Shown one piece after another: positions 35,866-47,165 of a DNA stretch of 64,000 bases; the first letter of the stretch is position 1; each line of letters opens with the position of its first letter. Source of the DNA: Neelides folsomi (lineage: Eukaryota; Arthropoda; Collembola; Neelipleona; Neelidae); assembly GCA_034687125.1 (NCBI GenBank), contig JAQGBZ010000056.1:184484-248483 (forward strand), read 5' to 3'. The translations under genes were made by a program, and so were the position numbers. Below the pieces are notes generated by a model, which made no database searches, had not been told where the DNA came from, and saw only the letters and a program-made list of their open reading frames with translations.

Positions 35866-38501
35866 TTAAATAAATAAGCATTCTTGATTCAAATTTGGTT
35901 TTGGTTGTAGTGGTGGAAGTTTCACAACTTCCATTGAGTCCCATGAACCAGGAAACCTTGAACCATCGCTTTGATTACACTGCATGTCAATTGGTGAATT
36001 GTTGTAGAAATCTGAGAGCAATTTGGCTCTGAAAGGAGTCCAGCGGATTCCATAATAATTTTCCGACACTGCTGCTTCTGCATCAATATCTTGACCTTCC
36101 TCTCTATTTAAAGTTAACATTCACTCACAATCAGTTAAATACAATAGATCTTTAGATTTTTTAAAGTTACTTACTCCGCCATAAAGTGAAAGTAATCTCT
36201 TAATGCGATCCATGAGACTGAACTCTTACAAACTTCAAGTCGAGTTCTTGGATAATACTACAAAAACAAGATAAATTAAATTAGCCAAACATAATCCCGA
36301 TTAACTACAAATTGATCAACAAACTATTGAATTACTTACGTGAATGTAGTTGACACACATTTCTTCACTTATAGAGAATCCTCCAAGAGTAATATTTTCT
36401 CTTCCTGATGTCTGATACTCACAAGTCGTAAGAAGAATATCTCCCTGTCAAAATAAATGACAATGCTTACATTAGTATTAAATGTCAGTGATATGAATAT
36501 GATATATTGCCAATGTATGGATGGTTATGGATTATGGTTAAAATACCGGCAAGACTTTTGTTGGGCTTTTGAGCAGACGAATCTCTTGATAATGTGTTGA
36601 GTAGTGATTGTCCCAATTTAAAGCTGGCAATTCTGAAAACTGCCCATCAAATCCTCTTCGAAAATGCCTTGTGATAACTCTCGTGCCTGTCAGATGTGTA
36701 TGAAGTTGTGATGCAAAAACTGTTATTCCTTCTTCTGGGAGTCCCACTGAAGTACATTCAAAGTTGCAAATCCCAGTTAGCAAAAATCCTTCTTGATGAG
36801 GAGGAATTGCCATTTTGTCAGAATATTCCAATCCAAGTTCAATAACTCCGGCTTCAATTTCTCTTAAATGCTCCGTAATCCAAAATCTCATTCCTGAAGA
36901 GTCGACCCAATCTAAACACATTAAATTTTATGATTTATTCCATAAGCCATAAAATCGATACTCAAATATTTAAACCAATTGAGCAATACATTTGATTAAA
37001 ATGCTACAATTAAAATAACAACATTACTTGACTTGAGTTTCGGGTTATTATAATGCATTTCAAGGCGAACAAAAGGATTAAAGCTTTTTCCTCCAATTGG
37101 ATATCCAGCTTGTTTTGGATATGTCAGCGGATCTGCTCCCATTGCCCAAGCCCCAATCACTTTGTTGCATATTTTCGTTTCTTTTGGTTGTTTATCGCAT
37201 GGACCTGCATAAAGTGGAATTTCTTTTTCTGCATCAGTTTCACAATGGAAAACTTCCATGTGGTGGACAAACTCTTCATTTCCTTTTTCGATTTCAGCCC
37301 CAAACTGAGAAATTTTAGAAATAAAGGGAATGAAATTAATTAATTTAGAAGGAATTTGAATTTTCCAACCTTAACAACATGATGCTTTCTTTGAAGGCTC
37401 TTTGGAAGTTTGACGATTTGACACCAATACATTGTTTCAGTTGCAGGGAAACTCACTTTGGAGTTTCGAACGTCAAACGTTGTGGTTGTTGGATCTAATT
37501 CAGCCGGAGGAATATTATTCTTAAGAAATCGAACCCGCTCAAACCCAACATCAACTTTCTCCTGAATGGAAACTCCTTTGATGTTATATAACGGCCCATC
37601 TCCTTTGCCCCAATGCAAATGAGTTGTTCCTTCCTAGAGAAAATAAATAACCAAGATCAGAATAGATTTTAATATATTTAAGCTTCATTTTGACATGAAC
37701 TCTAATGGATTTTTAATCTTTTCCCATCCATTGGCAAAATTGATACTTGAAGCCATTTAACTTTATAATTAATTTTAATTATATAAAAATTATACAAAAA
37801 AAATTATTCGGAAAATTTTCATATATTGCGTTTGAGTTGAGCATTGAAATATCGTATATTATTAATTTAAATAAAACAAGGGTTAAATTTAACATTTACT
37901 TTACTTCAAGTGCATAATCAAGATGATCACAAGTTACAAACTTTCTCCTAAACGTCCACTTGATAGTTGAATTTTTTTCAATAGTGAATTGGAAATCTTT
38001 GCAGTCCTGTTGATGGTCAGGTATCATTTCATGAGTACCCTCAAGGATATGAACATCCGTGAGTTGATATACTTCATGGTCAAGAAGATGATTTCTCCAA
38101 AGAACACAAAAGTCCCCGGTTCCATCACTCAGATTTCCTTCACTTGAAAATCCAATTCCATTCCATCCCCCTACTTTTGAATCCCAATTGGTTGTGTGAA
38201 TTTCTCCAACAAATTCGTCTAAATGTAAGAATAAATAAAATCCGAAGAATAAAAAAATTAAAATCACAATTTAAAATATTTAGTATATGATTTACATAGA
38301 TCAAAAATGTGGCCGGTAGCTGTTTTTACATAACAGATATTTGTATTTTATTTGTAACGTTAATTGAGATTTCTTATTTGTGTGCTTACCACTGGTGTAA
38401 TCAAGTTCCCAATAAAGAATTGTATTTTGGCCAAGATGTATATTGAAAATTGCCTCAGAAAGTGAAGCGAGGAGGAAGAGACGGAGGACGAACCTCAGCA
38501 T
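35866..38501 (-). CDS. Copper type II monooxygenase, DBH/tyramine beta-hydroxylase/MOXD-like
   Basis: Eight exons on the minus strand, 38501..38390, 38218..37905, 37633..37370, 37304..37028, 36911..36547, 36444..36340, 36257..36175, 36103..35866, join to 585 residues. MLRFVLRLFLLASLSEA is a signal peptide. A DOMON domain spans about residues 20-140, followed by the two-domain catalytic core. All copper ligands are present: His244-His245 (VHHMEVF) and His314 (LEMHY) for CuH; His393 and His395 (LHTHLTG) and Met473 (SISEEMC) for CuM. The family hydroxylates dopamine or tyramine at the beta carbon, or unknown substrates in MOXD, using ascorbate and oxygen in secretory vesicles. Which subfamily it belongs to needs a tree. 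There is no obvious C-terminal membrane anchor. An upstream in-frame codon at 38576 is possible but would bury the signal peptide. Confidence 0.9.
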
Positions 38502-40150
38502 CTTAACTTCAACCTCTCTTTCATCCCATTCACAGAGTTTGATGAAAATGATCCTAAAAGGCGTCTGCTCTCTCACATTCTTCTCATTTCATTACCAAGA
38601 TTCCACCACGAAGGATCTTCATTCTCCACTTCTAGTCCTCATAATGTAATACTCACATCGCTTAAGAATTTTTCATCAACTGAATATTTCATATAACCAC
38701 ATATTCTCATACGCAATATTAGACGTCGTTATAAATACTATAAAGGACAATGAGCTCGTGCGTCTTTGACTTCAATTATCCAATAATCATTTTCAATGAA
38801 TTGGCATCATACAAAATTAAGAATTCAACAATAAATTAAAATTCCATTATTGCATATATTCATTCTCATTAGTTTTTTTTTAAACTTTTTTGAATTGAAC
38901 ATTGACGCTAGAATTTCCGCCTACGTGTAAGATGGTTAATACCAGGATTTGCCTTCGAATGTTCTTCTAATGATTCATCGTTGAGGTTATCAAAAATTTG
39001 AATGTTAACTTTTTATAAGATCCAAATGAAACCGAATTTATGTTTCTATTTCTTTTCGTGATCTCAATGACTTTGGAAGGTTAATGGAATTAAATGTCAT
39101 CGAACGCACATCTACTACTGATCGTTAAGGCTCTTAAGGGTGGGCGTTGAATTGACTCACATGCTGATTCTCTGCCAATATTTTCCATGCGATATTTCGC
39201 AACTCTATATACTACACTTAAGTTACCTGTATATGACTCTACCTTCAGAGTTTAAAAGATACAATTGGTACTTGTATTGGTGATCAATAAATCACTTAAT
39301 CTCTTTGTATAACATTATAAACATCACGCATTTATTTAGATATGTACTATATACCATATAATATGTATGCATTGTAAGTTAATATGGAGTTTATAACGTA
39401 AAAATATAGGTAGTGCCTTTAGTTATCCAATCCAATTACCAATTATCCATTACTAATACACAATAGTTATATACATTATAATGAAAATACAATTAAAATT
39501 TTATGCAGAACAATGACCAATAAAGACAATGACTTATAAAGGAATTAAAAGAGACAAATAAGCCACACAAATGTCAAATAGATTTACCCTTAAACTTACA
39601 TTTAACATTTATTGTTAAATTAAACTACATACATTAATACAATGTTCATAAATGCTATATTTGGTGTATGAACATTCTTAGAAAAATATTTTCATAATTC
39701 ACAGGAAAATGATGATTAACATGTATTATTATAAAAACCTTATTCCTTTACTCCTAACATTAAGTCGTCAATTTTTACGAACTTTACCCTTTAGCATTTT
39801 TCAACATTTTGGTTGAATTTCATCAGAAAAGAGTAAACGTCCAATAAAGCTTTACTCAGAAAAAAATTAAAAAACACAAAATAAAAAATCGAATTTCTGA
39901 CGTATTTTATGATCTTATTTGGAAATTGATTAATTAAAATCATTTATCATCCAAGATTCATTGTCTTCAATTATCCATTGACAATGACATTTGTAGGAAG
40001 ATGACATAAATGGGCTGAAAAGGTTAGGAGTGTAACGAACGCCGGTTATTAAGTGAGTGCTGAGACTGAGAGTTTGTGGCTTGTGAGTCTTGTGAGTTAA
40101 TAGGAACGAAACAACCAGAATGTACGAGGAATGAATAAGGAGCGATGACG

Positions 40151-40210
40151 AGAAAGTTCGAGAGCCGAAGACTTCAGAGAATCCTAAAATGGGAATGGTA
40201 ATTTCTCGAA
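40151..40210 (+). promoter_or_regulatory. Heat-shock elements upstream of HSP70
   Basis: The sequence AGAAAGTTCGAGAGCCGAAG starting at 40151 divides into five-base units nGAAn-nTTCn-nGAGn-nGAAn, close to the HSF binding pattern. A second inverted pair, TTCTCGAA, lies at 40203-40210. Both are within 120 bases upstream of the TATA box at 40269. HSF binding is inferred from pattern only. Confidence 0.55.
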
Positions 40211-40268
40211 TCCCCCAGTCACCCTCTTCCCAAAATTGCGAACGGGGAACAACGTTGAAAGGGAGAGG

Positions 40269-40277
40269 TATAAAAGG
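40269..40277 (+). promoter_or_regulatory. TATA box of HSP70
   Basis: TATAAAAGG, the best TATA match in the window, sits about 188 bases upstream of the HSP70 ATG. An arthropod-type initiator TCAGTT follows at 40303-40308, about 34-36 bases downstream, so transcription probably starts near 40305. Confidence 0.65.
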
Positions 40278-40456
40278 ATTCTCCTCCTACGTACACTTAC
40301 TTTCAGTTCAACACTCGACACACTCACATTTATTTACAACACTTCGGTTTCAATATTTTTGTGGGTCCTATTGCCCCTTTGATTTTGTAGACTTAAGCGA
40401 ATCGGAAGTTTATTATTGAAGTTTGATAAGTGAAAGAGTGAGTTAAGGGCATAAAG

Positions 40457-43400
40457 ATGTCAAAGGCACCAGCGATCGGAATTGACCTCGGGACGACCTA
40501 CTCGTGCGTCGGTGTTTGGCAGCAAGGAAAAGTCGAGATTATTGCCAATGACCAAGGAAATCGAACCACGCCGAGCTATGTGGCCTTTTCGGATACGGAA
40601 AGACTTATTGGAGATGCGGCCAAAAATCAAGTTGCAATGAATCCACAAAATACTGTTTTTGATGCAAAAAGGTAGAAATTATTAGTTAAAATTTAAATAA
40701 AATTGATTCAACCATTATTTAAAAAAATTAAGTTTAATTATGAAATACATTATGCAGTAAATGAAATAACTACAATATTATGTTGTACAAAGCAGTGTGT
40801 GATCCGCGTATCTATATTTATTTAATTCATTAAAATTAAAATAAAACTATTTATTTAGATTGATCGGACGAAAATTTGACGATCCAAAGATTCAACAAGA
40901 CATGAAGCATTGGCCATTCACAGTCAAAAATTCAAATAACAAGCCCGTTATTGACGTTGAATACAAAGGAGAAAGGAAACAATTCAATCCAGAGGAAATC
41001 TCTTCAATGATTCTCCTCAAGATGAAAGAAACGGCTGAAGCCTATTTGGGGAAAAAGGTTAAGGACGCTGTCATCACTGTCCCAGCTTATTTCAATGATT
41101 CTCAACGACAAGCTACGAAGGACGCTGGGGCCATTTCTGGTAATTTTATTTAATTATACAAATAATAATGAATCATATTAATTGATATATAGTACTCTAT
41201 ATGCAGATTATCTTTCTTTACCTAGAATTTCTATAAATATATAATACCCTTAATTGTCAAGTTGGTTTTAATGATAATTTTATATTGTTTTATTATAGGT
41301 CTTAACGTACTGAGAATTATCAATGAACCAACGGCTGCAGCTTTGGCTTATGGTTTGGACAAAAATCTGAAAGGAGAAAGAAATGTTTTGATTTTTGATC
41401 TCGGAGGCGGAACATTCGACGTGTCAATCCTGACAATCGATCAAGGTTCATTGTTCGAAGTGAGATCCACTGCTGGAGACACTCACTTGGGCGGAGAAGA
41501 TTTTGACAACAGAATGGTCAACCATTTCTGCGAGGAATTTGCCCGAAAGTACAAGAGGGATTTAAAGGGAAATGTCAAGGCAATTCGTCGTCTCCGAACT
41601 GCTTGCGAAAGAGCGAAACGTACGCTTTCTTCCAGCACAGAAGCGAGCATTGAATGTGATGCCTTACATGATGGAATTGACTTTTATTCTAAAATCTCTC
41701 GTGCTCGATTTGAAGAACTTTGTATGGATCTCTTCAGGTAAATAATATTCAACTTGTATCATATGAGTCTTATGAGTCTTATGAACTCACATGGATTCAA
41801 ATATGCTTAATATGTTACTTATTGCAGATCTACAATGGAACCTGTTGAGAAAGCATTAAAAGATGCAAAAATGGACAAAGCCACAATTCACGATGTTGTT
41901 TTGGTCGGAGGATCAACGAGGATTCCCAAAGTCCAAAAACTCCTTTCTGACTTCTTTAATGGGAAGGAATTGAACAAAAGCATCAATCCAGATGAAGCCG
42001 TGGCTTATGGGGCAGCCGTCCAAGCTGCAATTCTTTCTGGTGTGCAGTCAGAGGCAATCCAAGATGTTTTGCTTGTGGATGTTGCTCCTCTTTCACTTGG
42101 CATTGAAACTGGTATGGATTTCTATTATATATACATATTACATACATTTGTATATAAATCATTTATTAATCATCTGTATATAAATCATCTAATATTACCA
42201 AACCCATATTCATTGGCTTCTTACTGTGCAAACCATAAACCAAGGATCCATAAAGCTATGAAAAAAATCTAACATTGCTTTATTCCAACAGCTGGAGGTG
42301 TCATGTCAAAGATCATTGAGAGAAACAGTCGAATTCCTGGGAAGCAGTCGCAGATCTTTACAACTTATTCGGATAATCAGCCAGCCGTGACGATCCAAGT
42401 TTATGAGGGCGAACGGGCAATGACAAAGGACAACAATATGCTGGGAACGTTTAATCTGAGTGGAATCCCCCCAGCTCCACGTGGAGGTATTTACTCTTAA
42501 TACAATTGATTCTTATTCTTATCATTAATTTAATAGTGCAATTTCCGAGTATTTAATGACAAATGGAATAGACATCTTGCTAATAAAATCCATTGATAAA
42601 TACTCTGCATTGCTAAATATGCACATTGATGAAAATAATATTTATTATATCAATGGTCGCGATCATTTTAATGACTCTTGTATTTACAGTTCCACAGATT
42701 GAAGTGACATTTGATATTGATGCCAACGGGATTTTGAATGTTTCAGCAAAAGACTCAAGTACTGGAAAGTCTGAGAAGATTACAATTAAGAATGATAAAG
42801 GGTAATAAACAATAAATATTAAGATAATGAAAGTTTCTCAACACCAACTCAATATTTGCTTATTTGGTTTCTCTCCTTTGATCTCTCTTATCAATTCAAT
42901 AGAATATTGATCAAGAGAAACTAAATATGTCTAAATACAATTCAAATTGTATTTGGACATTCAAATCGTAAATTGGTTGTCACTCCCAGCTTCAATGTTC
43001 AAATTGTAAGCTGAAGTGTGACAAGTTGGTTGGTGTGACTAATTTACTAGACGCAATGTCGAGAGAATTTTGTTTATGTATGAATACCAATATAGTATAA
43101 GATCTAAAAGTACAAGTTCTGATTCATATGTTTATAAATAGCCGACTGAGCAAAGAGGAAATCGAACGGATGCTGGCTGATGCTGAAAAATACAGAGCTG
43201 AAGATGAGAAGCAACGGGAAAGAGTTGCAGGTAAAAACTATCGTCATACACTTAACTATTTTTAACCATTCGGGTTTAACTTTTTAACCCAAATGGTTAT
43301 AAATTATAAACTTTTCCTAGATATTTTTTTTGAAATTTTGACTAAATGGATTTATTAGTAATTTTAAAAAATAGCATCCTATTTAAAAAATAGTATACTA

Positions 43401-43713
43401 TGTATATAGTAATGACACTAATTGGATTTTGGTTTAATTAGAACGCAACAAGTTGGAAGGATATGTCTTTGGTGTGAAACAAGCAGTGGAAGAAGCACCA
43501 GCAGACAAACTTGACGAAAATGATAAGAAAACTGCACTTAACAAAACATCTGAAGTTCTCAAATGGCTCGATAATAATCTTCTCGCTGAAAAGGAAGAAT
43601 ATGAATATAAATTGAAAGAAGTTCAGAAGGTCATTCAGCCCATTATGATGAAACTTCACGGAGGTGCGAAAAAGGGTGGACCAGGTGGACCAACCGTGGA
43701 GGAAGTTGATTAA
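40457..43713 (+). CDS. HSP70: Cytosolic HSP70 chaperone, intron-rich
   Basis: Eight exons in phase: 40457..40671, 40859..41139, 41299..41737, 41828..42111, 42292..42486, 42690..42801, 43142..43230, 43442..43713, giving 628 residues. HSP70 signatures are intact: [43 protein letters not shown], with [14 protein letters not shown] and the substrate-domain block [15 protein letters not shown]. The C terminus is PTVEEVD, the cytosolic co-chaperone motif, but the usual GGMP repeats are missing and only a short Gly-rich KKGGPGGP segment remains. It folds clients in an ATP cycle with DnaJ and nucleotide exchange partners. Seven introns are unusual for a stress-inducible HSP70, yet heat-shock elements and a strong TATA box lie upstream. 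It could be a cognate (HSC70) form or both. Confidence 0.97.
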
Positions 43714-44335
43714 ATATTCTTTCTTCGAATTTGGACATGAATTAACTGAAAATCTCTCAATTGGCATTTGTATACTTAATTAACTCCTTGTTAGTATACT
43801 ACTAAAATATTACATTAATTACAAAAGTAAATTGATTATATTTATTACAAACCTAAATATTTAACATTCTATACTACATACAATATCTACAAATAATCTA
43901 TAATGGATTATACATTATACCATATCTACTTTTGCATACCCAATACTAAATACTATCATAATGGCTATTTTGTTCCTAACATAAATACTTAAAATTATGT
44001 TAGATCGATCAACTTTAAATTCTGTTATTTTAATAAAATTTTTCAGTTTCTTATTCTCAATTCGCTCATTTTATTTAATAATTTGCTCTTTCATTAACTG
44101 GCGCATGAAATCATGCTTTCATTCTTTTACACTTTTATTCGTTTGATTTAACTTTAATTATGGATTATAACTTGTCGATAGTTGGCATTACTTAACTTAC
44201 ATTACACGAACACCCAAGAAAGCAACTTTTTTGACCAATAAAAATACAATCAATTTGAAAATGATTTAATTGATTTTACCATTTTCATTCAAGCATCATG
44301 ATATGTATATAATACTTGTAATACTCATAAAATAA
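43714..44335. other. Short AT-rich intergenic stretch, convergent 3' ends
   Basis: About 620 bases between HSP70 and CFAP157 stops. AT-rich, no exon or repeat that I can support; expected to hold the two 3' UTRs. Confidence 0.5.
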
Positions 44336-46344
44336 TTAAAACTTGAAATAATGAGCAATTTCAATTATTTCAATTCTCAAGTCATCTTTGAGATCTTTAG
44401 GTAAATCTTCAATTTTACAAGCCGTGTTGTAAACTTCAATAACTGTCTCGTTGAACCTTTTCTTCAAAAAAGTGAAATCTTCTTTGCTCCTCACCTATTC
44501 AAACATATTGTCATGTTTTAACAAAATCAATAAATAATATGTAAATTCGCTATTACAAGTTATACAGGTGTAAATTATAATTAATCAAGTAAATCACCTC
44601 GGTCAATTCTTTTGAAGCTAAAGCCATTTTAATGATGACTTTTCTATAGGTGTCAAGTCTCATTTCCAAATCCTTCCATTCGGCTCGCGTCTTTTCGTTC
44701 TTCTGCAAATTTTCCATTTCTTTCTCTTTGAGAATATCCAATTCCTTCATTACTGATTGATATAAATGTCTGGTTTCTGTCTCTTTTAGTTTAATTTCAT
44801 CAACTTCTTCTTGTAGCTGAATGTACGCTTTAAGTCTTCCGTCAATGACAAGTTGTCTTTCCAATAAATTCTTTGTTAGCTCTTGATATTGAGAAAACTT
44901 ATTTTGAACTTTATCATTTTCTTCTTCAATTACTTCAATCGTCATTCGTTTTTCTCTCAATTCTTGTTTCATTTTCTCTATTTTTTCACGAAGACTCAAA
45001 TTGCTTTTACAAACTTTCTCCAGCTTTAATGAAAATTAAAAACGTCAGAAAAATATTTAATGATTTTTGAATAAAAACCAACTATACTCTATTCCATTTG
45101 AGAAGATTATTGAGAATTGAATCATGTTACTTGACAAGTCATTAGAAATTCAAATAAACCGATATTATTTCCTGTACAAATTATTCGATTGCCCGGTCAA
45201 GTAACATGATTCAATTCTCAATAATCTTCTCAAATGGAATAGAGAATAATTTATTTTTATAATATTCATATTAATTAATTTTTAAAATTATTTATAAACA
45301 GTTCGTTCATTCTAACGATTAGCAATTTGTTATTGTACTCGTATTTTAAGTCTAATTAAAAGTGTATTTTGTCCAAAGGTACCTCATTTCTCAATCTAAC
45401 GTTTTCTGCTATAGCAGATTTGACTGTCGCATTTAAACTCATCTGAGCCGCTTTTTTGACTCTTTCAGCCATCAAAGTTAAAATTTCTGTAGAATCCTTT
45501 TTAATTTTTTCTCTAAAATTTATATTTCGTCTTTCCAAAAAGTCAAATTCTTTATCAAATCTCGTCCTTTCAGATAAAAGAGTACTTTCCAAATTCTCCA
45601 TTTTTTCTTCAAGATTTTCCTTTTGTATACGAAATTCTTCAAGAGAGCTAATTGTCTCCTCTAATTGAAAAGTATGAAAAATATTATTAATTGTATTATT
45701 CTGTAATCTGAAAATAGTTATGTATAATATTTTCATAATCAATAAATATTTTTCACTAACTCAGATTAAAAATTGTCTGGTCAAGATTGGATTTCATTGC
45801 ATCAAAAGTTTTGTCCTTCTCAAGAAGCTTTTTTTCGTACTCTTTTGCTTGGTCAATTCTGGCTTGCTCAAGACCATAAAGGCGATCTTCAAGTTCTTTA
45901 ACGCTTGACTTTTCTTCTGCGTATAGACGTTGGAGATGTGACACAAGATCAATTTTCTCTTGTTTTGTCTCTTCAAGCTGTGTTCTATAAACATCATTCT
46001 GACTCTCAAGATAGTCAGATTTCTTTGTCAATCTATAAAACAATGTTTTTTTTGTAAAACTATCTGTATTGGTAAATAATACACATTTGGTGCATGAACA
46101 AAATTAAATATCCATTAATCCTAACTTAGCATTTAAGTTTTTTTAAAAAAACTTAGCATTTAAGTATTCTTTGATCTACGAACCCCAAATTAAGGCTTTC
46201 CAATTCTTTGACACGAATTTCTAAAAGAGCCTTCTGAAATTCTGATTCATCTTCAACTGCAGTTTCTTCAACTTTTTTGGCTTCATCTTCTTTTCCTCCT
46301 TTTCCTTTCTTGTCTTTTCCCTTTCCACCCTTCTTTGCTCCCAT
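44336..46344 (-). CDS. CFAP157: CFAP157-like coiled-coil flagellar protein
   Basis: Five exons on the minus strand, 46344..46184, 46032..45761, 45660..45383, 45023..44598, 44494..44336, join in phase to 431 residues. The start MGAKKGGKGKDKKGKGGK is a Lys/Gly-rich head like that of vertebrate CFAP157, and the middle contains SSLEEFRIQKENLEEKME, matching the family's LEEFRxQKEEL block. Nearly the whole protein after residue 40 is coiled coil, with leucine heptads and many Glu/Lys. In mouse CFAP157 is needed for sperm flagellum shape, and it associates with tubulin and basal bodies. Other ciliary coiled-coil proteins are similar by composition, so the call rests mainly on the head and the LEEF block. 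A perfect 49-base inverted repeat lies in the third intron. It is head-to-head with CWC22. Confidence 0.75.
45087..45244. repeat. Perfect 49-base inverted repeat in a CFAP157 intron
   Basis: Bases 45087-45135 (starting CTCTATTCCATTTGAGAAGA) are exactly complemented by 45196-45244, with a 60-base loop. Transcribed from either strand it would form a long hairpin. No coding capacity, and no clear target duplication at the edges. Probably a recent MITE-like or foldback element. Confidence 0.8.
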
Positions 46345-47165
46345 TTAAATGTTGACTTATACTTACTCAGGAATAATAATGATTTTAATATTCATAAAAG
46401 TTTGATCAATCGTCTCGTGTCAATCGTGAAGTTGATCTCATGGAGTATTACAGTATAAGGTATATATGTATACATTTAAGTAATATGTATACACATTCCA
46501 GATGCATCGATTTATTTCTATCTCCCATTTATTGCAATGACAAAGTGAGAAATAGATTCAATATGTTGGGTCTTATTTGGGGTCATATGAAACATTGAAC
46601 AAGTTGATAGTTTAGAGCTTGCTACTAAATCCGGTATAACTTGAAGCATAACGCTTGGAGAATAGAAAATAGCATTTTTTATTCTTCCACAATCTTCGTC
46701 TTTAGCTTTCTAATTTTGAAGTTTAATTTGTTTAATTGGAAGTTTACGACTTAAATTAACGTGTTTCATCAGCCGGAAGAAGGCTTAAAAGGTAAATTAT
46801 TTGATTGTCTTTTATATCCATATATTTTTGATCATTGAGACAATATTCCTATCAATCAATTCACTCGCCAAAAGTTGAATTTTTTATATTAAAACTTATG
46901 ATTAAACTATTTTATTCATCTATAAAGTTAATGATATTTGATTCTACTTTAATAACGAGGTACAAATAAGCATTTTGTACTTTAAAAGTGAATCGAAAAG
47001 CATAAACGTCCTACGATTACCTCGTAGGCAATAAATTAATCCGCGAGGACAGATACGGGACGGACATGACATAACATAAATAACATTCATTAATTAAAAT
47101 CATTAGTGCAATTTTATTCTATTTTTTATTAATAATTAATTTATATTTTATCATAACAGGATAAG
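46345..47165. promoter_or_regulatory. Shared 5' region of divergent CFAP157 and CWC22
   Basis: About 820 bases between two divergent ATGs. A small imperfect palindrome, CCTACGATTACCTCGTAGG, lies at 47010-47028, about 140 bases upstream of the CWC22 ATG. The short leader just before CWC22 ends ACAGGATAAG, so an acceptor of a 5' UTR intron at 47158-47159 is possible. No TATA box is obvious. Confidence 0.35.

Larger units (their letters stand above)
38502..40456. other. Divergent intergenic region upstream of HSP70
   Basis: About 1.95 kb between the monooxygenase ATG (minus) and the HSP70 ATG (plus). The right end, from about 40020, is less AT-rich and holds the HSP70 promoter and leader, annotated separately. 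The rest is AT-rich without exons that I can support. Confidence 0.5.
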
